Positions 41,759 to 52,918 of a DNA stretch of 64,000 nt are shown here, piece after piece. The DNA is taken from contig CM045991.1 of assembly GCA_025175895.1 (NCBI GenBank), positions 82,447,174-82,511,173 of the forward strand, in the 5' to 3' direction. The position numbers and the translations under genes were made by a program. The DNA is from Wurfbainia villosa (taxonomy: Eukaryota > Streptophyta > Magnoliopsida > Zingiberales > Zingiberaceae). Within the stretch, counting starts at the first letter, position 1, and each line of letters opens with the position of its first letter. The notes beneath the pieces were generated by a model. The model had not been told where the DNA came from. It made no database searches and saw nothing but the letters and a program-made list of their open reading frames with translations.

Positions 41759-42679
41759 TGGATCTAGACTTCATGAGGTGTTAATAGGCTACAATAGGGA
41801 CCATGAGGAGGAGTTGGATCTTGGCCACCCGATGGATCGGAACCACACAAACTTGATCCATCAATGATGTTCCATTCCACTAGAGGATCATCATTGAATT
41901 ACCTCACCAACCCCCATATGATAATATGGGCTCCATATATTATTTGTACATCCATCTCCCCGTGTTTAAGATATCGAATGTCCGTCAATTAATTGATTTA
42001 CTGACCATCAATCAATTAACATCTAACTCCTCGAGTAGTACCACTCAACTTTATCATCATGTTGACTAAGTCAACCTGCAGGGTTTACATGATGAACCTT
42101 ATGAGCTCCTCAAGGGGACATCATCGACCTAATATATAAGACACGGTTTTCTCCTATAATTAACGGCACACCATGTAAATAATATTATTTCTCAACTTAC
42201 CGGGCATATTGATTTAATCCATATAAATCTCACCCTTTGGTAAATCAAAGAAATAAATACTAAGTACATGTGCCCGTTATTATATCGGGATTAAGAGCAT
42301 GTATAACATAATATCCGAGGTCCAATTCAATTATGTAGTCAGTAATAAATTGAATCACCTCTATGTCGGTTCTGCTCAATACACCTAAGTGTACTAGTGT
42401 AACTCTATGTTCAAGACAAAATAATACCAAACTACACTACAACCATGCCAATGGTTTGTCCAAAACCATCTTGGTTGTGAGCCTCTACTTATATTCTACA
42501 AGGGACTGATAACATGATATTCTGTGTCACACCAAGCACCATGTTATCTTCAATGTAAAGTATTAGAAAATATGCAAACATATAATAAATATAAAGTGTA
42601 AACCATGATCATGTGATTCTTATTTCAAAATAAAAATATTCATACAAAAAGAGCTAGGCTTTCAGTATACATCCCAACA

Positions 42680-42815
42680 ATCTCCCACTTATACTATAAG
42701 ACTATGCTGTCCTCATACTGCCATACATCTGATTCCCCTTCCCTCCACATGCCTATCAAAGCTCTCGCTAGAAGGGCCTTAGTGAAAGGTCTACCAGGTC
42801 ATCCTCTGATGCAAT
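42680..42815 (-). other. E6 3' end with weak polypurine tract
   Basis: The complement of GTATAAGTGGGAGAT adjoins the LTR, the same as in E8. Then comes the C-terminal end of RNase H, frame-broken. Confidence 0.6.
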
Positions 42816-43391
42816 CTAGGTGACAATAACTTCTACCTCCTTTACGATTTCTCGTATCAGGTGGTACTTGCGCTCTATGTGCTTACTAGCCTTATGGGCT
42901 CGTGGTTCCTTTGAGTTTGCAACTGCACCATTATTATCACAATAAATTGTGATAGTTCTGGGCAAACCAGGAATCACATCCAAGTCCATCAGAAAGTTCC
43001 TGAGCCACGCAGCTTCTTTGGCCGCCACAGGGGCTGCCACATACCCTGCTTCCATCGTAGAGTCCGCCACGCATTTCTGCTTGACACTCCTCCATTCAAT
43101 GGCTCCACCTCCCAAAGTAAACACAAAACCTGAGGTAGACTTACTGTTATCCCTTTCAGATTAGAAGTCGAAATCCGTGTAACCCACAGGGAATAATTGG
43201 TCTGCCCGGTAAACCAACATATAATCCCTAGTCCTTCTCAGGCACTATAATATATGCTTTACCGTAGTCCAATATCCTTATCCTGGATTACTCTGATATC
43301 TGCTGACCATGCCCACGGCAAAGCAGATATCTGGTCTCGTACAGAGCATCGCATACATGAGGTTTCCTACCGTCGAAGCATAAGGAACTAC
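42816..43391 (-). pseudogene. pol: E6 RNase H and RT connection
   Basis: The open part 42816-43124 has FTLGGGAIEWRSVKQKCVAD, STMEAGYVAA (Glu present), IYCDNNGAVANS and HIERKYHLIREIV. Bases 43125-43391 continue to RT in other frames (words such as CASTVGNLMYA). Better preserved than the E8 copy. Confidence 0.83.
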
Positions 43392-43993
43392 CTATATCTC
43401 CTCTATCTCTTCAGATGATATAGGACACATCTCCTTTGATAAAGGAATTCCATGCCTGAAAGGTAGAAAACCTTTCTTGGAGTTTTGCATGCTAAAACGC
43501 TCCATAATCGTGTCTATGTATGAAGCTTGGGATAAGCACAACATCTTTTTTCTACGATCCCTTATAACCTTGATCCCAAGGATGTGTCTCACCTCTCCCA
43601 TGTCCTTTATATCAAACTGTTTGGACAACCATACCCTTACGTCCGATAACACTTCGATGTTGTTGCCAACCACCAAAATGTCATCTACGTATAGTACAAG
43701 AAATACCACTACGTTTCCGTCACATCTCTTGTATACACAAGACTCATCCGAACTTTGAATAAATCCATAAGACTGATTTACCTCTTCAAAACGGATGTTC
43801 CAAGACCTCGAAGCTTGCTTCAATCCATAAATGGACCGATTAAGCTTACATACAAGATGATCTTTTCCCTTAGCAATGAATCCCTCTGGTCGCTTCATGT
43901 AGATGTTTTCCTCAAGACTTCCATCAAGGAAAGCTATCTTGACATCCATATGCCACACCTCATAATCCATATGAGCTACTATGCATAAGAGCT
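43392..43993 (-). pseudogene. pol: E6 reverse transcriptase, N-terminal part deleted
   Basis: 192 open codons starting at MDYEVWHMDVKIAFLDGSLE, then YGLKQASRSWNIRFEEV and the catalytic YVDDILVVGNN. Compared with E8, about 190 bp encoding the finger region (CKWIYKRK ... SPVAMLKSIRI) are missing just upstream, near 43993, where the text jumps to the integrase-RT linker. Confidence 0.85.
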
Positions 43994-44473
43994 TTCAGAC
44001 CTGACTTTAATCCATAGATTCGATCTCAGTATTCATTGCACTTTGCCAAGATGCTGCATCTATATCTTGGATTGCCTTATCGTATGTTCAGGGATCAGGT
44101 TCATGTTCGCTAGGGACCAAATCAGAAGATTCTCCCAAGAACATGAATCTATCAGGCTGACTCACAACCCTCCCACTACGATGAGGTATCACCTGTGTAT
44201 CCTCTGTGACATGCGGTGCAGTGACATGTGGTATGTCCTCTTGTACCGGTGGTACTAAAGAAGTGACTTCCCTTTTAACTCCTCCAGAACAATTTTACTC
44301 ATGGGCTTGTGGCTCATCACATAGTCTTCCTCTAGAAATCTGGCGTTCGTGCTAACGATCACCCTCTGATCTCTAGGACTATAAAACAATCCACCCTTCG
44401 TTCCCCTGGGATAGCCAACGAACATGCATACTTCTGTATGAGGTTCCAACTTACCAGCATCTGCCTTCAGCAC
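43994..44473 (-). pseudogene. pol: E6 integrase C-terminal region and linker to RT
   Basis: Open part 44255-44473: KADAGKLEPHTEVCMFVGYP, GGLFYSPRDQRVIVSTNARF and EEDYVMSHKP. Then the linker with RSGRVV-like words to 43994, frame-broken. Confidence 0.8.
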
Positions 44474-45145
44474 ATGTGCTGGACTTCAATATCCGAATAT
44501 GTCTTAGACTAGGCTTTCGCCTAGTCCACAACTCTGTGGGAGTAGAGGGTACTGATTTAGATGGAACCAAGTTCAGAATGTACACCACCGTATCTCGAGC
44601 ATATCCCCAGAATGAATCTGGCAAGTCAGAATAACTCATCATCGATCTAACCATCTCTATAAGAGTCCTATTCCTTCGCTCTTCTACACCATTCTGCTGG
44701 GGTGTGCAAGGTGCAGATAATTGGGATTGAATCCCAACCTCTGATAGGTAATTCCTAAACTCTCCCAAGAGGTACTCGTCACCACGATCAGATCGTAGTG
44801 TCATCTTGAATAATTGTCTATGAAAAAGATGAAATATTCAAAACTACCTCTTGCCAGGATAGACATAGGACCATACGAATCAGAATGAACCATTTCTAAC
44901 ACATCTTTGGCTCTATACCCCTTGGCCTTAAAAGGCCTCTTGGTCATCTTACCCTCCAAGCAAGATTCACAGGTTGGGAGATCCTCCACCACTAATGAAC
45001 CCAAAGGTCCATCAGCTATCAACCTTTGAATTCTGTTTAGGTTAATGTGACCAAGCCTAAGATGCCAAAGATATGTTTGGTTCATCTTCGAAGGTTCTTT
45101 TCTCTTATTGGAATTAGAAGATGAGTTATTAACTTCTATTTGCAT
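44451..45145 (-). pseudogene. pol: E6 zinc head and integrase core with internal deletion
   Basis: 44801-45145 has YLWHLRLGHINLNRIQRLI, CESCLEGKMT and MVHSDSYGP (first Asp region; Leu-Cys replaced by Ser-Tyr). After FIDNYSR the text jumps to TLRSDRGDEYLLGEF; about 108 bp present in E8 are missing at 44805-44815. The rest (QQNGVEERRNRTLIEMVRSM) follows in another frame. The deletion removes core residues between the first and second Asp. E9 has the same deletion. Confidence 0.87.
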
Positions 45146-45494
45146 CGTGGGAGCTTGTGGTTCAACTTATAAATTTCCTATCTATGTACCTGAACAGATA
45201 ATATGCCTATTCCTTTTTATAACATCTCTGTCATTAAAAGAAATAGATTATCCATCCATAAATAATTTAGAAACCGAAATCAATTCTTTCTAAATAAGGG
45301 TACATAAAGGAAATTCTTAAGAACCAAAAACTTTATTTTTCTCAAAAGATAAATAAAACATCTCCCACTATAATAGCCGCCATCTTCATGGCATTGCCCA
45401 AGTAAATGGTAATATCCCCTTTAGCTAGTCGTCGGGTTTCCTAGAACCCCTGCAAAGTATTACAGACATGATTAGTGGCTCCCATACCTACACA
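45146..45494 (-). pseudogene. pol: E6 protease, decayed
   Basis: Only words of the E8/E9 protease are readable (YLGNAMKMAAII, DRDVIKRNRHIICSG), in several frames. The active-site region near 45500-45520 reads CVGMGATNHVC in place of CVDTGATNHVC, so the catalytic Asp and Thr are changed. Confidence 0.75.
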
Positions 45495-45872
45495 CTAGGT
45501 ACCGGTAGATAACACCGCTAACCATGTTTCAACGACTAGTTCAAAGGATATATCTTTGTTCTGCTTTGGATTGGGACAGTCCTTCTTCCAATGTCCATCC
45601 TGCTTGTAAGTGAAGTACTTGTCTTTCAGCTTCTTCACTCCTCCCTGAGATCCTCCCACCACATTTGCTCCACCTTGTTTCTCCTTCTTCTTGCCTTTCG
45701 ACTTAGAAGTAGAAACCTTTTTGAGCAACCATGGCTTGAGGACATTCTTCGAAGAGTGCATACTTGTACTCCTTAGCAGATAAGACAATATCTAGATTCT
45801 TTTCCAATCAACATTATTCATGTATAGTAAATTTATTTCCTTTAGTATCACAGCAAGTGGACTGAAAGTCAT
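45495..45872 (-). pseudogene. gag: E6 gag, frameshifted and without capsid core
   Basis: The ATG at 45870-45872 (MTFSPLAVILKEINLL) is followed by DWKR and then a one-base loss (AAAAGAATCTAG). In the corrected frame LDIVLSAKEYKYALFEECPQ joins directly to AMVAQK, so the capsid core is absent. It then has STSKSKGKKKEKQGG and a damaged knuckle (YFTYKQDGHWKKDCP, first two Cys lost). E9 shares both the base loss and the fusion point. Confidence 0.84.
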
Positions 45873-46921
45873 TTTGAAAATCCTAAGAATCACATAGATC
45901 ATTACTTTAGATTTCAAAAAATTATTGATTCCTCAAACAATAAAATTTTGATATCAACCAACACCTCAAAACACCGAGAATATCGCATGCCACGATAGTG
46001 TGGACGTATACGAATTCTACATTTGTAAGAGGAGGTTTTATCTATTAATTTTACTATCTTATCAACCTTACTTTTTGACAAATAAAATTAATAGTTGGTT
46101 CCTCTTTGGCCCTACAAATAAAAGCAGTGACTCCGATGGGGAGGATACTTTTTATTTGCATCTAAGTGTGCACCCTTACATGATACTAAGGGAATTATTT
46201 CGGATTATGTGCCTTACTGATGGGGAAGTACACACGCTCCTACATAATTTCCTACAACCATTATTTGACCTAGTGATCCACAAACAAACGCATCCGATGG
46301 GGAGGAAGGCACTCAGAGCCGACACGCAAGTTTGTTGCATCACACGTCAAATTGTAATGGGGGTCGCGGGAATTAATTAAAATGTCCCTCTCCCACTTAG
46401 TCAATTGACAGTAAGGAATTTTCAAGCACAAACAACATGCATATAAAACAAATCATCAATAAATATGGAAAAAATCAGAATTTTCCCAACTATTATGGCA
46501 TTGTTCTCCAATATGCATCCCGTCGTGTCGCCACCTCGTCCACTCCTACGCCATGTACAAGCCATCCGGAGATCCGAGCCGAGACTAAAACCTATTTTAT
46601 TTTACATCCATCGATCCTATACTCCACAAGGGAGTGTACATGAAATCTAGATCGAAAGTAAAATAAAATAAAGAGTGGCTAAAGAATGTTGTATTTAATT
46701 TACATAAAACTAAATACTAGCCTCGTCAACCCCGAGGATTCAACAAAATAAATATTTACACACATACAATCACATACACACATATGGCCATAATAGTCGG
46801 ATCTTATGCCAGCAACCAAAGAGTTAAACTACGCTTATCCTACTATTATCCGGCACATATAATATATGAAAAGGTGCATAAAAATTAATCGAATCCTAAA
46901 CACACAAAACCAGAAACCGAT
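45873..46921 (-). promoter_or_regulatory. E6 leader with four predicted hairpins
   Basis: Same plan as E8: 46273-46343, 46191-46252, 46115-46158 and 46044-46092. In the last one a stem position that is U-A in E8 is U-G here (5' arm ATTAATTTTATT, 3' arm AGTAAAATTAAT, sense strand). Sense-strand loop words: TCCTCCCCATCGG twice (46115-46158 and 46273-46343) and CTTCCCCATCAG (46191-46252). Confidence 0.75.
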
Positions 46922-46933
46922 GCTCTGATACCA
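46922..46933 (-). other. E6 primer binding site (initiator Met-tRNA)
   Basis: The minus strand reads TGGTATCAGAGC, perfect, two bases from the LTR. Confidence 0.93.
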
Positions 46934-47692
46934 ATTGAAGGGTTTACTTGTCGAGTCCGTGAGGGGAAACTTCGCTTTCCACTTCACCTCGTCCAACTGA
47001 CCATGGCGATCCCTTCGATGTCCCCGGATTAAAAAAAATTTAATTCTAGACAAAAGGGATTGCCAAAGCAACCAAGTCATCGTCGTGCTATTCGTTTAGA
47101 GAGGTCACTTGAACAACCAAGTTGTTCAAGAGACCAACCTCTATTCTACGAGTAGCCGCGGAATAGACGATGTCCGGATCACCGATTTTTGTGTTTATAC
47201 TCGGGATCCAAGTATTATTTAGCCATTTACAAAAATATAACATGCTTATATTTGGAAAAACAAATACAAGCAAGTAACTATCCACACAAAACATGCATAT
47301 AATTGAAAAGCAATTATAAACATAATACAAAAGAACATTAATCAAAATAAAAAAGATTGTACCTCTTGTTATACCTCTTGATCCTCTATTGTATGTCCTT
47401 CCTCTTTTTGGACGTCGTGTGGGCAACGATCTACCAAAAGTTAAAGCCTCCCAGATCACCAATCTTCCTTTCCTTGTTCACTAGGAACAAAGGAAGATCC
47501 TAAAACAAAACTCATCTTCCTTTCTAGAACCGGCCACCAAGTCAATAAACTCAATGTTGCCGCCGGCCAAGGAAGATAAAATGGAGTATGGAAACCAAAA
47601 AAAAGAGAAACAACAAGGGCATGGGCGCCGACCAACACTTGGAGAAGAAGAAAGAAAACACCCCTTCTCCTTGTTGCCACCCAAACCCTAAA

Positions 47693-48418
47693 CTAGGCTC
47701 TCCTTAATTTCCGGCTAAGGATAAAGGGAAGTAGAATAGATTTAGCTTTGGCCAAGGTAGAGGGAAGAAGGATGAGGGGTCGACCATCATTAGGAAGAAG
47801 AAGAAGAAGCTCCCTCTCCTTGTTGCCGCCCAACACCAACAACCAAACCCTAACCTTAGCCCCCACTCCTATTCCTATCCCAACTAGGATTTGTTGCCGC
47901 CCATGGGAAGCAACCCTAATCTCATCCACCACAAGCCATAGATCAAGGGAAAAAGCTTGGGCGCCGACCAAACCAAGGAGGAAGGAGGAATAAAAGGTGC
48001 CGGCCACCAAAGGAAAAAGAAGAAGAATACCTTTCCTTAATTGTGGCCACCCAAAAACACTAGCCTCATCCTTTTTCTTGCCGCCCAAGCCAAAGCCCCT
48101 TAACCTAATCCTTATCTCAATTAGGTTTTCCATCCTCTGGCCGACCAAGCCTAAGCCCATATATATAGAGTTAGGTTTAGGCCTTGGTTTAATCTCCTCC
48201 ATTGGTTCTAGGGATTTAATCTCAACCGTCGGATTTAGAGATTTAATCTCAATCGTCGGATCTAGAGATATAATCTCAACTGTCGGATCTAGGGATTTAT
48301 TCTCAACCATCGGATCTAGAGATTTAATCTCAACCGTCGGATCTAGGGATTTAATCTCAATCGTTAGATCTAGAGATTTAATCTCAACCGTCGGATCTAG
48401 AGTTTTGTTTTCCATCAT
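47693..48418 (-). other. LTR-internal open frame of 241 codons with nonapeptide repeat (E6 5' LTR)
   Basis: Equivalent of 41033-41758 and of the same length, with substitutions in both repeat and tail. No known domain. Coding is not shown. Confidence 0.3.
48190..48405. repeat. Tandem array of 27-bp units in the E6 5' LTR (8 copies)
   Basis: Same eight units as 41531-41745, with scattered substitutions. Confidence 0.9.
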
Positions 48419-49341
48419 TGGATCTAGACTTCATGAGGTGTTAATAGGATACAATAGGGACCATGAGGAGGAGTTGGATCTTGTCCACCCGATGTATCGG
48501 AACCACACAAACTTTATCCATCAATTATGTTCCATTCCACTAGAGGATCATCATTGAATTACCTCACCAACCCCCATATGATAATATGGGCTCCATATAT
48601 TATTTGTACATCCATCTCCCCGTGTTTAAGATATCGAATGTCCGTCAATTAATTTTACTGACCATCAATCAATTAACATCTAACTCCTCGAGTAGTACCA
48701 CTCAACCTTATCATCATGTTGACTAAGTCAACCTACAGGGTTTACATGATGAACCTTATGAGCTCCTCAAGGGGACATCATCAACCTAATATATAGGACA
48801 CGGTTTCCTCCTATAATTAACGGCACACCATGTAAATAATATCATTTCCCAACTTACCCGGCATATTGATTTAATCCATATAAATCTCACCCTTTGGTAA
48901 ATCAAAGAAATAAATACTAAGTACATGTGCCCGTTATTATATCGGGATTAAGAGCATGTATAACATAATATCCGAGGTCCGATTCAATTATGTAGTCAGC
49001 AATAAATTGAATCACCTCTATGTCGGTCCTGCTCAATACACCTAAGTGTACTAGTGTAACTCTATGTTTAAGACAAAACAATACCAAGCTACACTACAAC
49101 CATGCCAATGGTTTGTCCAAAACCATCTTGGTTGTGAGCCTCTACTTATATTCTACAAGGGACTGATAACATGATCTTTTGTGCCACACCAAGCACCATG
49201 TTATCTACAATGTAAAGTATTAGACAATATGCACACATATAATAAATATAAAGTGAAAACCATGATCATGTGATTCTTATTTCAAAATAAAAATGTTCAT
49301 ACAAAAAGAGCTAGGCTTTCAATATACATCCCAACACTATG

Positions 49342-49790
49342 TTCCCTGTTCGTTGACATGACTCACAAGACTTGTAAAATTCAGAGGCATCGTGAAATAA
49401 GGCGGGCCAATACAAACCAGACTCTAAAACTTTCCTACCAGTTCTTTAGGGTCCAAAATGCCCTCCACAAACCAGAGAATGACAGAAAATAAGTATGTAT
49501 GGAATAAAACTCATAATCAGATACACATCATCTAATGATCTGATCACTACAAAATTTTCAAAGATAAAGATCATCCCATACATAATACTTAGCATCACTT
49601 TTCAATTTTTGGACTTATTCATGAGTAAAAAAAATGAAGGTACAACATGGCAACTAAATAAATAACAAGATTTGCATACCATGGTGTCTTACCCTACAGG
49701 TGAAAAAGTTGCTCATCTGGAAAAGAAGCTGTTATGGAGGTGGGCTCGATCTCCCTCACAATCCTGGTCAAACTGAAATACTACCTCCTT
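49342..49790 (-). pseudogene. pol: E4 gypsy integrase zinc head and upstream remnant
   Basis: The minus strand near 49342-49510 reads CHSLVCGGHFGP, then VLESGLYWPALFHDASEFYK and SCESCQRTGNI: the HHCC zinc domain of a Ty3/gypsy integrase. Upstream (49600-49760) only short words such as PWYANLVIYLV remain, and RNase H is absent. It continues into 22180-22464 across E6. Confidence 0.85.
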
Positions 49791-50015
49791 CTACAATAAG
49801 TTGGTCGAGGGTAGGGGCAATCTTGCTAAAGTCTCTGATAAAACGTCTATAGAAACCTGCATGACCTAGAAAAGCACAAACTTCCCGCACAGAAGCGGGG
49901 TAAGATAAAGATGATATAACATAAATTTTAGCAGGATCTACTTCAATACCATACACAGAGATAATGACCTAAGATATCCCAAGCTCGACCATGAAACGAC
50001 ATTTCTCACAAACAT
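49768..50015 (-). pseudogene. pol: E4 gypsy reverse transcriptase, C-terminal fragment
   Basis: The minus strand reads CEKCRFMVELGIS, a stop, then YGIEVDPAKIYVI, SVREVCAFLGHAGFYRRFIR and DFSKIAPTLDQLI. This is the end of a Ty3/gypsy RT palm and thumb. The catalytic YLDD part and all N-terminal RT are missing. Confidence 0.86.
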
Positions 50016-50397
50016 TTGATGGAAGTGATTCTTGGGGCGTCGCTTGAAGCGTGCAAGTCCCTACACATTCCATATCCCTGTCCACATAAAAGGACCCACA
50101 GATAGATCCTAATGACAAATCATCATCAACATTAGAATCATCAGAATCAATAAAATCACAACAAAATGTAGAAGGTGCAGAGATATCCAAATGAAAAATA
50201 GACTAAGAAATAAAGTTCATACAGTCCAGTTCATCAGCTATAACTATGCTAAGAATAGAATGATCCTTCATCAGGTGCCTCATAGTGTCCAAAATACTGA
50301 ACCGAACCACAGTATCTCCTACCTCCATAGAAAGAGTACAACTTCTTCTTGTTAATACATAAATCTTTTAGAACCTCGGCATACTTGGGAATTTACT
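50016..50397 (-). other. E4 internal region of uncertain content
   Basis: Between RT and gag remnants. A short acidic open stretch (50020-50190, FIDSDDSNVDDDLSLGS) is seen but no domain is recognised; probably a decayed gag-pol junction. Confidence 0.4.
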
Positions 50398-50725
50398 AGC
50401 TTCTGGAATTCCCTAGCCTTTTCTTCAACAACCCTCTTCCTAGGCTGGGCCTCTGAGGGAAGGGAGAAACTGGTGCTACAGGGCCTGAGGTAACTCTGCC
50501 ACTCCACAATGTAATCATACTGATGTTTCCTTTAGGCTCTGGAATGGTCTTATATGGTAGCTGACTAGATCCCTATAACTGTAGCTGATTAAAATTAGAT
50601 GCAAGATGGATAATTTATCTCTCGATGCTCTAAATGGATGCATCTGTCTTTTGCTGATATCACTGCTACTGCACCAAAACTGCTGCATAAGACTCAAATA
50701 GATTATTGCCTGAAGACCTAGACAT
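50398..50725 (-). pseudogene. gag: E4 gag remnant
   Basis: An ATG at 50723-50725 opens SRSSGNNLFESYAAVLVQ. After stops it continues with HLASNFNQLQL, SSQLPYKTIPEPKGNIS and a basic tail. The QLPxxTxPxPxGNxSxIT pattern is typical of Athila/Tat Gag linkers (family knowledge). The capsid part upstream is missing. Confidence 0.72.
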
Positions 50726-50845
50726 CCACAATAACAAATACAATGAGTAACAAATAGAAATGATAAGAAAGACACTAATAACAAAAGAAAAAGAAAACAA
50801 ATAAAAAACTACAGTTTAAAGACAAACGAATGCCATTATAAAAGG
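50726..50845 (-). other. E4 leader
   Basis: About 120 bp of T-rich (minus strand) non-coding sequence between primer site and the gag remnant. Confidence 0.5.
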
Positions 50846-50867
50846 TTCCCCGGCAACGGTGGCAAAA
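50846..50867 (-). other. E4 primer binding site (Athila/Tat type)
   Basis: The minus strand reads TTGCCACCGTTGCCGGGGAA, close to the site TGGCGCCGTTGCCGGGGA used by Athila/Tat elements (attributed to tRNA-Asp), with two changes. Confidence 0.78.
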
Positions 50868-50869
50868 TT

Positions 50870-52913
50870 TGATAGACGATGATTATGTCGCAATATCATT
50901 CCCAAATTATTTACCAAACCCCCTAACTACACAAATACAGTATAGGACTGACTCGGATCGTCTCCTAACGAACCTAATGGCTGGACGTTTGTTTTTAAAT
51001 AGAAGTAAACACTGGGGTTTTTATAATTTATCAAAACAATTATTTGAAAGTTTTCCTAATGCAAGAACGATTCAACCCTGCACCGCACAGTCACTATATG
51101 ATACAATGGTCAAACAATTCTAGTTAACAAACATGGAAATTAAACCTACAAAAAGTAAACCTAACTATCAATTATTAATTCCCGGGAAACTAATCTAATG
51201 TACAAGAACAAGTAAATCACGCACCACACTATCACTATACTGTACAATGATCAAGAAATAAATGTGAACAATTCAACCAAGCACTGCACTGTCACTATAT
51301 GGCACAGTGGTCAAAAAGACACTAAAAACTAAACTAACAAACATAAAACAATTCAACCAAGCACCGCACTATCACTATACGACACAGTGGTCGAAGACTA
51401 ACTAAAAACTAAATGCAAGGAAAGTAAGCAATTGAACCATGCACCGCATTGTCACTATATAGTACACTAGCCAAATGTAAATGAAATCTAAACTAATAAT
51501 GAAAGCAATTTAACCAAGCACCGCACTGTCACTATATGGTACATTGGTCAAATGTAAATGAAAACTAAATTAAACATAATCAAACATAATAGACAAAACT
51601 AAACATGATAAACATAACATAACAAATTAACTGTAACCGAACAAACATAACAAAGCAAGCTATCAAATTAAATGGACTAAATCCAAATATAAGCAATCGA
51701 TAACCCCATGATGGCGAAAACAACTCGAACAACCCTCTCCGACGGTGGATTACGAATGCGGTCCTAATCCCGGCACCGCGGAAAGCAGATGAATGCGGAG
51801 GGATGCGAACACTGCTCTGGCGACTGTGGATGGCGGAGCTCCTAGTCCCGGTAGCTAGTGGATGGAATGTTAAAGCGGTGCAACCTAATCTCGGTCGCTG
51901 GAATGGGGTGGACTATCGAAATAGTGGTGGAGAATCTCTTCACCGGCGGATGACAAGATGAACTCGAATGGCTGACTCAACTGCCTAATCCCGGTAGCTG
52001 AGGATGGCGGAGATGAAGCGGCTTAATCCCGGTCGCTGAAAATGGAATGGAATCGCTAGTGATGGAGCTGGACTCGTCGAAATCACTGCCTCTCCTCGCT
52101 TTTGACCAGTTGACCGAATCACGACATGTAGATCTGTCAGCGAGGATTGGATGGGATTGTCACCGGCTGTCGGAGGGGAGGTCGCCGGAAGGGACTGTCG
52201 GACTGTCACCGCCGCTCGTGGTGAAGAAGAACGCTTTGCCGTCGCGCTCGCGAGGAGAACACCGCGGCTCGAAATTTTTCTGTGCGATTTTTGTTTCTGT
52301 GCGCTGCGAGAAGAAGATGAGGAAATGGTGTAAGCCGCCCGATCGAAACCCCTTTAATCCAAGTCGTCCAATTAAGCTAGGGTTTGATGGATCCATTATT
52401 CTCTTAATTAAGCTGTTTCATCCAACGATGGTGATCAATTTAACTCTGGATGCCTGGATCTGATAAATGTGAAGGGAGGATCGAGATCCAACGGTCCGGA
52501 TGAACGTCCAAGACATGTAGATCTTAATGTATGGGCCGGATCGCTCCAAATCCAGATGGATGGCTCAGAATCAATCACTTACTTCGGAAGGTCCATAATG
52601 CTCAGATCTGATCCCTTGATTTAATTGTCTCTGATCTGGATGAAAGGATCAGATTAAGTCAACTTGAATTTCCCATTATGACCCCAGATGAAGCCATATT
52701 TGATCCAACTTGAGTCTAGTCCAGTGGCTCATCTCGATCTCCTACAATTAAAGGCAAATTTTGCATATAAGTCCAAAATATAGGAAAATTTACAATTAGG
52801 TCCAAAAGATGATCCAACTCATAAAACGTGCAAATAATCAACAATTAAATACACGAGAGGATTAAAACGGTGATATTAAGGACCAAAATAATACAACAAA
52901 ATGATAGTTATCA
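50870..52913 (-). repeat. E4 5' LTR
   Basis: 2044 bp, uninterrupted, TGATAGACGATGATTATGTC...ATGATAGTTATCA. Six hairpin-type repeats lie between 51080 and 51560. The right TSD GGCAT follows at 52914-52918. Confidence 0.93.
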
Positions 52914-52918
52914 GGCAT

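Larger units (their letters stand above)
40623..42679 (-). repeat. E6 3' LTR, right piece
   Basis: Continues 22470-22816 after E7; matches 47284-49336, ending TACATCCCAACA. It holds an 8-copy 27-bp array (41531-41745) and an open frame shared with the 5' LTR. Confidence 0.93.
22470..49336 (-). mobile_element. E6: Ty1/copia (Angela/Tork-like), defective, hosting E7
   Basis: Minus-strand element with LTRs of 2404 bp (22470-22816 plus 40623-42679) and 2401 bp (46936-49336), TSD CTATG (22465-22469 and 49337-49341), primer site at 46922-46933 and about 4.26 kb of internal sequence. Gag lacks its capsid core and integrase lacks part of its catalytic core; E9 has the same two losses and the same Gag frameshift. 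Own length is about 9.1 kb. The protease active site is mutated. E6 cannot have moved with its own proteins in this form. Confidence 0.92.
46936..49336 (-). repeat. E6 5' LTR
   Basis: 2401 bp, TGAAGGGTTTACTTGTCG...CATCCCAACA, uninterrupted. It shows the empty E7 target site (CTATC at 47279-47283). TATATATA lies near 48159-48167 as a possible promoter word. Confidence 0.95.
13783..52913 (-). mobile_element. E4: Ty3/gypsy (Athila/Tat-like) element, internally deleted, hosting E5 and E6
   Basis: Minus-strand element with LTRs of 2047 bp (13783-14133 plus 18976-20671) and 2044 bp (50870-52913) and a perfect TSD GGCAT (13778-13782 and 52914-52918). Removing E5 and E6 leaves about 3.3 kb of internal sequence: a gag remnant, an RT fragment, the zinc-binding head of integrase and part of the integrase core. 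RNase H and most of RT are missing. The LTR start TGATAACTACCATTTTG and the primer site fit the Athila/Tat branch (inferred). Its own sequence totals about 7.4 kb. Confidence 0.9.

Noticed and set aside
41088..41867. Long plus-strand frame of 259 codons with repeated STVGSRDLI
   Set aside because: It is antisense to E6 within its LTR and follows from the 27-bp period; no domain is recognised.
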